Shown in pieces: positions 11,015 through 23,200 of a DNA stretch of 64,000 bases (position 1 is the stretch's first letter; each line of letters starts with the position of its first letter). The notes under the pieces are model-generated. The model was not told the DNA's origin. It ran no database searches and was given only the letters and a program-made list of their open reading frames with translations. The position numbers and the translations under genes were made by a program. The stretch is from Gambelia wislizenii (taxonomy: Eukaryota > Chordata > Lepidosauria > Squamata > Crotaphytidae): the NCBI GenBank assembly GCA_030847615.1, contig JAUMIR010000004.1, positions 220,957,001 to 221,021,000 of the forward strand, written 5' to 3'.

Positions 11015-11226
11015 ATGAGCATGAACGGCGGAGGCTCCCACCCCAGGCTCAACACCTTGGGCATGGGCAGGATGATCAGAGCAGAGTCCGGCCCGGATAT
11101 GCGCTACGAAATGAACTCCCATATGATGGGCGGCGGCGGCGGCGGCGGCGGGGGAAGCAGCCATACCCATAAAATGTATTACATCCAGAAAAGCTATGGA
11201 GGGGACATCAGCTCCGAAGGCTATGT
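11015..11226 (+). CDS. DSP: DSP exon 1 (coding part)
   Basis: It encodes residues 1-70 plus two bases of codon 71. The start [20 protein letters not shown] aligns with the human MSCNGGSHPRINTLGRM, which fixes the initiation codon. Nine glycine codons (11129-11155, seven of them GGC) follow the conserved [12 protein letters not shown] motif, against a shorter glycine run in mammals. The segment [20 protein letters not shown] keeps only the MYY core of the mammalian sequence. The donor is GT|GTAAGT at 11226/11227. The exon is about 14 residues longer than the human one, mostly from the glycine tract and its flanks. Confidence 0.95.
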
Positions 11227-14200
11227 GTAAGTGGGCACCAAACCTCTCGCGTGTCGTCGTCCTGGCGTGAGCGCCTAGGTCTCCACGCAAGTCAGCGCAA
11301 CTTACAAAACAAAGCCACTGGGATCGTGTCCCGAGGAGGGCAACCAAAATGGTGGGAGGTCTGGAAGCCATGTCCTCTGAGGAATAGCTTAGGGAGCTGC
11401 GTATGTTTAGCCTGGGGAGAAGTTTAAGAGGGGACATGATAGCCATGTTTAAATATTTGAAGGGGTGTCATACAGAGGATGGACCAAGCTTGTTTCCTGC
11501 AGCTCCAGAGATCAGGACACGGAGCAATGGGTTCAAACGACAGATAAAGAGATTCGACCTAAACATGAGGAAGACCTTCCTGACAGGAAGAGCTGTTCGG
11601 AAGTGGAATGCACTGCCTCTGGAGTCTCCTTTGGAGGCTGGATGGCTATCTGTTGGGAATGGTTTGTGTATTCCTGCAGGGAAGAGGGTTGGACTGGATG
11701 GCCCTTGTGGTCTCTTCCAACTCTATGATTCTGTGACCTTAAAAAAAAAAGGAATAGTGGAATGCACCTTAGGTGGTTATTTTGCTTCTTTTAGTGGTTT
11801 ATAGCTTCCTCCCGGAATGTAAACATCTATCAAGGTCAGAGTGCGTGTTTGTTTTGGGCAAAAAAATACTAGCTGAATCTACAAATCCCAGCCACCCCCC
11901 CAGCAGCAAATGCGCTTGTCGACGCTGTATGCAAGGAGATAAAGTTTATAGTGCCTTTGTAGTTAACTGGAAAATCTGTTTCGTCTGAGGCTTCTTGAAA
12001 AGGACAGAGTTTAAAAGTTTTGGTTGCCACTGTGGATGGCGCACTGCTGCTTTTTGCAGGCGCCCATTTGTTTGTTGGTTAGCTGAATTTTAGGGAGAGG
12101 TTAGAACGCCCTTCAGAGACCCCCTCCCCAAACAAACTCATACAGTGTGTGAGAGAAGTTTGTTTTAATTCAGGCACCCATCATCATGTTTTGTGGCTGG
12201 CCATTCACCGGCCTTACTGAAAAAATGGAACTTTATGGAGACTTTCCTCTTGGACTGGCTCTTATTTAACTTTGGTGGCTTTCCTCTTGGACGACAAAGT
12301 TGCAATTAAACTTACCTAGATAAAAATCTTTGACCCCTTCACCCTCAATAAAAGGCACTCCTTTTAAGTTTGTGGGAGAATCCTGGCTGAGAATTAAAGA
12401 TAGTTCAGCTCCTCCTAAATTCACCAAGAGAAAGAACTTTGAGTTCATTGCCCTGAGATAGAGGGTGGGAGGGGGGAATCAAGAGTTTGGAGAGGTTATT
12501 TTTTGGACTATACATCCCAAAGTGCTGGCTGGTTTGTTTTCTCTTCAAGTTGTAGTCTAAAAAGTAACTTATCCAAGCTGTGGAAAAATGATGTGGTGTT
12601 TACCTTGAGTTGTTCCTGTTCATCCAGTTCTAACAGGCAGTGTTGTTGAGAAGATAACTGTAAGAATAACTCTTCATGCCTTATTCTTTTTAAAATACCT
12701 CATATGTTTTAGGTGTGTGCCTAAATAGGCAAGTAAAGAGTTGCCTCCCAAATGTAACACACACACTCACCAGTGAATGCTGAGTAGCCTTTGTTTCTTA
12801 TTGATTGTACAGTACGTACAAATCTGGGTTTATCTCCAATCATGATGTTACAATCTCAGCCCTTTGTCATTCAGTGCATACGGTGGGAAAGTAGAGAAAG
12901 TTCTGGCTTGTTGATTCATATATATAAACACAGGAGAATATGTGGCAGTCGCTGTACAGATTGCATGCCATCTCTAGCATGAAATTGTCTGAGAGAGAAT
13001 TTGAGCCTGAAGTTACTCTTTGTCTTGTAGTGTGTGCAGTGTCGGCACTAGGAGGATGCGAAGAGGCCGAACTGCACCAGGTGACACCATCTGGGAAGGG
13101 GTGACACCAGCTTTAGTGATGCCACAAAGTTGTGTGTAATTTGTGAAGTCAAAGGCTTTCATGGCTGGCATCCATAAATTTTCCTTGAGTTTTTTGCGGG
13201 CTGTGAGGCCATGTTCTGGAATAGTTTCTGGAATAGAAACTATTGCAGAACATGGCCTCACAGCCCAGAAAAAACCCAAGGAAAGTCTATGTGTGTAATT
13301 TATTTGTCTCAGCCCCACAACCAGCTTTCAGAGGTGAAAATGATCATCATGAAATGGTTTCTGAGAATTAACGATCCTTTCTGTTATTGCTGAGTAGCCA
13401 GACTCTGGTCCTTCATGTTTAGGACTTGGGGGAGTCAAGGGTTTGTTTTTATTATTATTAGAGTAGGGATAGGGATCATGCAGCCCTCCAGGTGTTGTTG
13501 GGCTGCATGTCTCAGCACCTTTAGTCATCATAGCCAATGATGAAGAATACTGTGAGTTGGCTGCATCAACATGTGGAGAGTTACATGGTTTCCACCTCTG
13601 AATTAAGTGTGTGTGAGACTTGAACTGCAGGTCCTCCCATTTAGAAATGCTTTGTAGTCCATGTTTGCAGAAGGCTCTTTCCCCCATTCTTTCTTTAACA
13701 AAACTGGCTGCTTTGCCTGCTAAAGTTGTGGTTCATTCAGTGGGAGTGTTTGCATCTCAGAAAGGAGATACTGTAGTTTCTTTGTACCATAAAAAGATGT
13801 TTGAAGTTGTTTGAGTAAAGATCTCTAATTTTCTAAAAAAACTTTTTTTAGTTGATGAGAGTGGAAACAGTAGATTGTGTGCTTCTCTAAGAATGTAGAT
13901 TAGCTAATATGGGAAATGGAGCCCAAGTTGGTCTGTCTGTATGAATCATAATAATCCAAGTTCACAGTCCATCTTGCAATGTAGCTGTTTACTTTGCAAA
14001 ACCTGGGCTCTGCTTTGCATGTGGCGTGCATCCGCTGGTGACTAGTAAAACAGCATGCTTTGTTTTTCAGCTCCCCTTCTGAGTTCTGTGTTTAGAAAGC
14101 CATTCCTTTCTCATCCCCTCCCTGTCTCTCCATATTAGAACCCTGTAAGCTTGATTTTCTGGGCTATTTTAATATTGCTTTTCCACCTGAGGGGCTGGGT

Positions 14201-17200
14201 GGAGGCAAATTAATAGGATACCTTCACATAGTAGAGCCAGTGTGGTGTAGTGGTTTCAGCATTGGACTATGGTAACTCTGGAGAACAGAGTTAAAATCTC
14301 TGCACAGTCATTGGGCACTCTGTCATCATCAGAGGAAGACAAAGGTAAACCCCCTCTGAACAAATATTGCCAAGAAAACCCAGCCTTAGGGTTGCCATAA
14401 GTTGGAAACAACTTAAATGCACACAACAACAACAAACATTCACATAGGCATTTAGGTTTATTTTTAATATACAGTTAGCCCTCTGTATCCACAGGTTCTG
14501 CATCCATGGATTCAATCAATCCTGGCTCAAAAATATTCAGGAAGAAAAAATCCAAAAAGCACACTTTCCTGTTTGCCAAAAGGGATGCCATTTCACTACA
14601 CCATTATATATAATGCGACTTGAGTGTCCATGGATTTTGGTGTCCACGGAGGATCCTGGAGCCAAACCCCAGAGGGATACCAAGGGCCCATTGTACAGTG
14701 TAGCAAGTTTGAACTAAGGGATACAGCAGTTACAGTACTGTACTTTTATTTATTAGCTTGTTTCCCATGTATGCATATACAACTTTTGAGGATACCAAGA
14801 CCTGGATTTGGAAGCAATTCCATTTTGGATGACCCACTGCCAGAATCTTCCAGTCAGCATGGCCCTCAGTTGAGAACTTACAGAAGACTTAAACATCAAA
14901 ATAAGTAGAAGCTGTGCTTTGAGATTATGTAAACACTCCAGCCGAAGAACTGTTCCTCTTATTGTATACCCTAAAGGATCCATTTGTTTGAAGTCTTAAG
15001 CCTTAAGAGATAAAACCAGAACTCTCAGTGAAGATGGGACACTTGACCTAATTTGTCTTAAACTGCTGTTAATTCCTATTTTACAAATGGAGGAACTGAG
15101 GTTGAAAAGGGTTTGCCAAAAATGCTCACTGAATGAGACTCCATTGGGATAGGCTGCTAGATCTTTTAAGTGGGGTTCCCCAATCCGATGATGGCCAGAC
15201 TTGTGAGAGATGATGGGAACTGGGCATCAGATTGGGTAGATAATCATGTGGCCCTCCAGAAGTTGCACTGCAAGTACCAGCATAACTCACCATTTGCAGT
15301 CTGCAGTCCAGCAGTCTGGAGGGCCACATGAGTTTGGGAGAGGCTCTTCTAAGTCTTAGGCCTGCTTCACACAACCATAAGAAGCTAGGAGGTTACTTCA
15401 TGCTGAGCCAGACCACTGTTCCATGTAGCCCTGCATTACTGGCAATAGATCTACATGTTTCAAGTAGGATTCTACCCTTGCCCCACCTGGCAATGCCAGG
15501 GATTGAAGCTGGAACCTTCTGCATGCAGAAGAGACACTGAGAGTCAAGTGACACTGAGTCACTTGATGACAGTAGGGCCAGTAGGTTTGTGTGTGTAAAT
15601 GAACCATCACAGATCAGACATCATTGCGAGAGCTTTTATGCCATGTCACATGTAATCACAAAACTTTTACTGGAATCACTTCATAGGTTCAGGGCATGGC
15701 TTGTATACACCCCCTCTGACAGTGCAATTCTGCTATTGAGGAAAAGAGCCCCACTGAGCTTAGTCAGCATGCTTGAGATTACACTGTATATCTGACTTTC
15801 TTTCCACTGAGCTGAAGTTGTTCAGTAACAACTTTGCAAAAGCAATCTATTATTCTGTAAATACAGTACATTCAGTGGTCATGAATGTCAATGGATGTAG
15901 GACAAGAAGTTTTGTAGATTAATCTTTATCTCCAGCCTGAAGATGCAATGGTGAGCAAGGTTTTGCCTGTTGAATGTTTGTCTGTCATGCAGTGATTAAA
16001 ACACAGGAACCCTGAAAGAATAAAACCTGGCAACCCTACATGGGATTCAAAGAATCTTGACCTGTGAATTGCCAAAGTGCCATAAAATTCCAATGGACGT
16101 TGACTGTGTAAATATAACAGAATAACTGTAGCACTGATAGTCCTACTTTCTTTTATTCTTCTACCTTTTTATGTATGTCCCAGAACAACTGATGGTCTAG
16201 GGTTAGTTTCTTTTCTTATTTAGTGGACACACTTGGTTATGCTTTTGCCATCTTGACATTTGCACAAATGTGGTTTGAAAACAGTCACCAAACAACCCCA
16301 TTGATGAATGAGCAGAATGCATGCAGTAGTTGTGCTTGGTGTATTATCCTCCTACTATGAAGTTTAGTGTGAAAGGCCATAGCCGTAGATCTTCTTCTGT
16401 GTGAGTGTGTATGTACACACATACATAACATTTTCTGCATCTGTTTGTTCCTGAGGTGAAGCTCAGATCTGGTACTCATTGATGTGTAATTATAATTTTG
16501 TGCTTAAGAACTCTCTAAGAGTGTTGCCACCATATATGGTATATGATTCCAAAATCCTGTCCATTTGTTGATTGGTGATTTGCAGGTTAAGACTGTAGAA
16601 TATGCTGATCTTGGTAGGGCAATTTCTCCAAATTCCATAGATAATTTATCTAGTCCTAAAGTACTTGCTGATTATATGACAGGATTACATCAAATAGTTT
16701 GGCAAAAGTTATCATTACTTTAATTACTGTTGAATTTGCTAAAGAATGCTTCAAGATAGATCGTGGAAAAGATGGCTTGCTTGCATTTTTAGTGGTTTAG
16801 TTCTTTCTAGGTATTCACTGACTGAATTCTGATAAAAGTAGATCAACAGAATTGGAAATGAAGGAAGCACATTACGTTATGGAAGTTTTTTTTTAAAGGC
16901 AATTAGTATAACTCTGAACAATAAATAATTGTGTTGTTGTTGTGTGGCCTCAAGTCATTTCTGACTTATAGTTATCCAAAGGCACACTTATCATATGGTT
17001 TTCTAGGCAAAGTTTGTTCAGAGGGGGAGTTGCTGTTGCCTTCTTCTGAGGCTGAGAGAGTGTGGCTTGCCCAAGGTCACTCAGTAGGTTTCTATTGCTG
17101 TGTGGGCATTTGAACACCAGTCTCCAGAGTCATAGTCCAACACTACATAGTCCACTACACCACACTGGTTCTCAAATAGTCACATGAGGTGCATTTTCCG

Positions 17201-20200
17201 GCTTGAGAAAGTTACTCTTTTGCACTGTAACTCCTAGAATCCCCTGCCCAGTTGCCATGCTCAAATCAGTGTGTTGTACTCCAAAAAGGTAACTTTCTCA
17301 AGCTCTGTAACAATGTCTCCTCCTTATATAGAGGCACACATTAAAAGCGTACCTACATATTTATCTTTGAAAGAAGTATTTGCTAGTTTTCTGTTTTGTT
17401 TTTAGGTGTCTTTTTGCCTGTAATAATAACAATACTTAACATTTATAACACTGCTTAGAAATGTAGTGAGCCTTCACAGGATCACCCATTTAATTTTCGA
17501 AGGTTCCCCTCCCCAAAAGGCATCTAAGCAGAGATGTTGGGTGTGTTTGTATCTGTATATCTATCTGTCTATCTGCAGTGCAAACGTTGCTGCACTTCAG
17601 TCTGAGTTTCAATGTAAGTTACTTTTGGGGGTGGGGTCCTGTTCCAGTTGAGTCTTATTCTGTGTCATCTTTTGTTCATTTTATTAACTAGTATCTTACT
17701 CAGATGGCAATGCCAGCCTCTCCCTGCCCCGAGGGTTGAGCAGTAGGCTGTCTTTGTGATGTTCCCAGCTTCTGTAATCCTGGGAACTGAAGAAGAGGCT
17801 GGTTTCTGTGGAACTTCAACTGACAGGGAATTATACTATTGCTAGTCTATTTCTGCATTTTCTTTCTTTTTTTGTCAATGACTTTAGTACTGTAGGAAAT
17901 CATAACCCACCAGCCATAGCATTTGTGAGCACACCAGTTAGAACTTTTGCCAGAGGTCTTGTATTCCACACATGTTCTGCCACTGTTGGTTTTTGTTTCT
18001 GTAATAGCAGAGTCATTGCAGTGTGCGGAAGCAAAGGATTTGCCAACAAATGCTTCCAGTATTATGTTATTTGGACATGTGTGTGAGGTCTGCATAGATT
18101 TCCCTAGAACTAGGGTGGGGAACCTTTGACCTTCTAGACATTTTAGACTATGATTCCCATAATTCCACACCACTAGCCATGCTACCTATGACTTATGGGA
18201 GCTGAAGCCCAAAACATCTAGAAGGTCAAAGGTTCCCCACTCCTGCCTTAGAACAATGTTCCCCAGCCTGGTGCCTTCTGGATGTATTGGATTATAGCTT
18301 CCATATTTATACCCCAACTAACATGGTCCTGCTGGCTGGGAGAAAAAGGAAGTTGTAGCCCAACATGAAAGCCCTAGATTGGGAAATGATCCTTTAAATC
18401 ATTGGCCAATGTGAAATTGCCCTATTTCCAATGAGGAAAGGGCAAATTTTCATGGAAAGATTTAACTAGGGACTTTCTTCCTTACAATACATTCTCAGAG
18501 CTTTACTGTATGGTATGTTAAATATATAGCATGCAGCTGAGCATTCTTTTATTTCTTTTTGCTCCTTAAGAAAAACATGTAGCTCCTGAGGAGCTCTAAA
18601 CCCTTTATTAACAGTCATTTTCCCTACTCCCTCCATCTTGACAAGAAAGTGTGGGGGAACCCTTTGGCATCTTAAGGATTCTTTTCTCTTTCCTTGGCCC
18701 TATCCCCTATCTGTTCTTCATGGTCCTGATCTGGATTGCAGCCCTTGCTTGTAAGTCAAAAAGGAAAGGGAGGCTCTTCAGCTGGACACACCATGTTTAA
18801 GACAGCATGTAGTTTAGCCCTTGGTCACAATGCTCTCCCTGTTTAGAATGACATTCGTCTGTACCAGTTTCTTTTCAGGTTGGTCTGCGTTCAGTTTCCA
18901 AACGCATGACAACCTGCCTCCACATTAATTAATATACAGAAGTTTAAAATCTGCTGTGATAAGCATCCTTACCAAGTAACTTGCACAGACAAGTAGGAAT
19001 ACCAGACTGTACAGTCATAAGAAGACCAGAATTGCAGCTTTGTTTCCTGAATAGGCATTCTCTCCCCTCCCCCTCTCCTGATCCTTCATCTCTGTTAGCA
19101 GGGCCCTGCCCTAAATGAGTGCACCAGGGATCTTTGCTAGTAATGGAGAGCTGAGACTATATCCCAGCATAGCCATTGTGAACAAAGAGTGTCCTGTACA
19201 TGCCATGACTCATGAGAAGATCACACAGTAAAAAGCAAAGAGCACCCACCTGATTGTCAGCCACACTTCAGGTGTAGTTGGGTTAGCACAGGAGAGCAAC
19301 AGCAAAGGCAAAATAACCCAGTGAAAAGCTATGCACGTAGAGCAAATAATTGAATAATAACTAGAAATGAGACAGCAGAAGGGGTTCTAACTATTTATTA
19401 GAAAAATAGGTGGGGTCCTTATTGCCAGCAGAACTCCCAGGAAAAATCCAGAGTATCTTATATTATTAGCATCTCGCAGCAGCGACATATCTAAATGTTT
19501 TGTCTGGCCTTGGAAGCCCCCAAAACCCTTGCATTCCTGATGGTGGCTGCCAGTGATTTACTTGTGTTAGTTCTTCATCACTGCTGCTGTTTTTTTTTTT
19601 TAAGTCATCCTAAGGTGCACTGGTGCGATTGAGCTATTTTCCAATTTTATCGGAAAGCAAAACAGAAAATACTAATCCTGTTTTATCATCTTAGCAAGCA
19701 ATTGCTAAGGTGAAAATCCAACATGGTGGCAGTGGGCTCTTGCCCTGCTAGCAATCCCCACTCCCACTCTTGCCCGGGCAATCAGCTTTGTGCTTCCCTT
19801 CGAATTTCCTAACATTTGTTAGTCCAAATGAGTAGGAATGTGCATCCCCTTGCAGTTTTTGAAAAAGTACATGAAAAATCTGTGAAGGCTTTTATTGTGT
19901 TGTTTTTGCCATTTCGGGCCCCCCTCCTTCCGAATAGTGTGGATTGGTGCTGGATCCCATTTAGACAGGTAGGCATCCCAGGAAATTCCATGAGGGGTAT
20001 TTTCACCGTTTAGATGGGCCTCCAGAACACATTTGGCTCAGCAACATCAGAGTGTGGTAAGATGGCAAAAGCTATCAATGAGGGAAAACACACAAGCTAG
20101 GAGAGGTTGCAGAAGCTTGCTTTTGCCCAAGCCTACTGGGAAGGGCAAGGTTCTGCTGCCTCCTCTCCTCCCTGCTGAGTTAATTGAGCCCAAACTATTT

Positions 20201-23200
20201 CTGCATTTTGAATTCAGTTTGCAACAGTTGAAGTAAGCTGATAAAAAGGGAGAAAGTGGGAGAAGAAGAGAGAAACTGGGACATTTTGAAAGCAGCTGAA
20301 AAAGTGGGATGGAAGAGAATGAATTAGGATCGCCTCTTGCAAACTGGGACAGGGAATGTATGTTAATCACAGTTGAATAATCAGAAGTGGGCTTTGCGAC
20401 TATACGCTTCACCTTCCATTTGTGTTATAAATTCCCCTCTTTCTTCTAGTGCTGGATTTAGCATATAATCAGTATTATTTTCATTTCACTGCTAACCTTG
20501 ACTTAAAATAATTGGGATTTCAATGGGGACTGTGGTTAGTGATAAAGCACACATGTATTGCTGACCCACGGTAAAGAATAATAAGGAAGAATTGCACTGG
20601 AGTGGCTGTAGGAGGAAGAGACAGGGAATACACATGTGGGCAGCCTATTTTCAAATTCTTAGCTGTGTTGGAATTACTTATTGTACTAAGCCTAAGAGAG
20701 CCAGCATAGTGTAGTGGTTTGAGTTCTGTCTGTGACACTGGAGACCAGGGTTCAAATCCCTGCTTGGCCATTAAAACCCACTGGGTGACCTTGAGCAAGA
20801 CACACACTTTCAGCCTCAGAGGAAGGCAATGGCAAACCTCCCTCTGAATAAATCTGTTTTAAGATTTTTAAAGTGTAAGACAGAAAAAGATCAGTAGGTA
20901 CTATGATCTAAATAATATACTGGAAAAAAATCAGGTCCTACAAATTAGTGATTACTGTTTGTGGAGATCTATACTTAGTGTTAATTTTTATTCAATGATT
21001 CTAGGAAGCAACAGTGGTAATTACAAAGAAAAGTTTATGGTGGTACCGGCAATTCAGTGGGGAAGCATCCAATTTAATGGGAAGCATTCAGATAATGAAA
21101 TGTGAAATTATGTTGCTTAAGTCACAGTTGATCACTGGGACATGTTGCGGAAGGAAGCTGAATATCTACATCAGTGGATGTTTTGAAGTGTCTGGAGAGT
21201 AACTTAGCATAATTGACTCATGGGTAATTTGGGTATAGCAACCCATGTCTGAGTGATAACATAGGTGCTGGGGTGGGAGATATAGGAAATGTTAAAGTGG
21301 TAACGAGTAATTGGTAGAAATAATTTCCCCCATTTCATCAGAAACTTTGTGGAAATAACAAGTATGGCATGAATATTAGAGATAAGGTAGGCAGAATGGA
21401 AACTGGAGAGGGTTCCTATTTTCATCCTGAACAACTCTCCTTAGATACTCACCCACCTCTCAGATTTACCCTGACCCAAAGATAGTGGACACATGTTGGT
21501 GAAGCATCTACAAGGAGGAAACATATTGGATATAATAAATTATAGCGTACACCTTTCCTTCTTTGCACCACCCTATCTCCCTCTCCTACCTTTCCTCCCA
21601 AAGGGTGCTCAGCAGTGGCTCCTCTTTGTCATGGAAAGATGTGACCAGTGGGGTGCCACCGGGTTCTGTCCTGGGCCCAGTGCTATTCAACATCTTTATC
21701 AATGACTTGGATGAGGGAATTAGGGGCATACTTATCAAATTTGCACATGACACCAAATTAGGAGGAGTAGCTAATACCCCAGAGGACAGGATCAAAATTC
21801 AAAATGACCTGAATAGACTAGAAAGCTGGGCCAAAGCTAACAAAATGAAATTCAACACAGAGAAATGTAAGGTACTGCACTTAGGGCAGAAAAACAAAAA
21901 GTATAGATATAGGATGGGGGAGACCTGGCTGAACGAGACTACATGCGAAAGGGATCTAGGAATCCTAGTAGACCACAAGTTGAACATGAGTCAACAGATG
22001 TGGCAGCTAAAAAGTCCAATGCGATTTTGGGCTGCATCAATAGAAGTATAGTGTCTAGATCAAGGGAAGTAATAGTGCCACTCTGTTCTGCCTTGGTCAG
22101 GCCTCACCTAGAATACTGTGTCCAGTTCTGGGCACCACAATTCAAAAAGGATATTGACAAATTGGATCGTATCCAGAGGAGGGCAACTAAAATGGTGAAA
22201 GGTCTGGAAACCATGCCTTATGAGGAGAGACTTAGGGAGCTGGGTATATTTAGCCTGGAAAAAAGATGGTTAAGAGGCGATATGATAGCCCTGTTTTAAG
22301 TATTTGAAGGGATGTCACATTGAGGATGGAGCAAGCTTGTTTTCTGCTGCTCCAGAGACTGGAACACGGAGCAATGGATGCAAGCTCCAGGAACAGAGAT
22401 TCCACCTCAACATTAGGAGGAACTTTCTGACAGTAAGGGCTGTTTGGCAGTGGAACACACTCCCTCGGAGCGTGGTGGGGTCTCCTTCCTTGGAGTTCTT
22501 TAAACAGAGACTGGATGGCCATCTGTCAGGGATGCTTTGATTGTGATTTCCTGCATGGCAGGAGGTTGGACTGGATGGCCCTTGTGGTCTCTTCCAACTC
22601 TACAAATTCTATGATTCTCTCCAAAGTATCCATTAGGCTTTTCATTTCTGTAAGATTTACAGTGTGTCATTAACATCAGAAGTTATTGTTGCTTGGATTA
22701 CCTCATAGTCCCGTTTGAAGGATACATCAATGACTGTACAGTCTCCTTCAGCATTTAAATCATGGTACACAGTGTTTTCCCTTTACGTTTAGTCTCCTTT
22801 ATCACTTGTGCCTTTCATTGCATTTGCTTGTTGAGGCAGGTTTGTTGGGTGGTGAAAACAGAAAGCATGATTCTTGCTTCTCATGTTGGAGAATTATTTA
22901 ATTATTTAAATCTGAACAATAAGACTTTCTAAAGATTATGTTTTCTGTCTCTCTAGCACACACAAATACTCGTTCACACACTTGTGTTTGCATACACACA
23001 ATCTCTTATTTGAAGCCACTCTTCAAACTCCTCTCATACTTTTCTTGAAACAGAGTCAGGGTTGTTCTTGCCGTGCACTACTTGAGTAATACTGCCTCCA
23101 GGATTCTTTCTTGGGCGGGGTAGAATTGTCTGTCCGCCCTACCCATATCCAGAGAAGGGTGTGCACCTGGGTAGGGTTTATGTATGCAATCATTAAAATT

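Noticed and set aside
11021..11226. The second ATG (11021) as the start codon
   Set aside because: The first ATG gives an N-terminus aligned with the family MS-NGG start and has A at -3.
21563..22540. Open frames with reverse-transcriptase similarity as a host gene
   Set aside because: They are frameshifted pieces of a CR1 LINE that ends in the typical CR1 tail.
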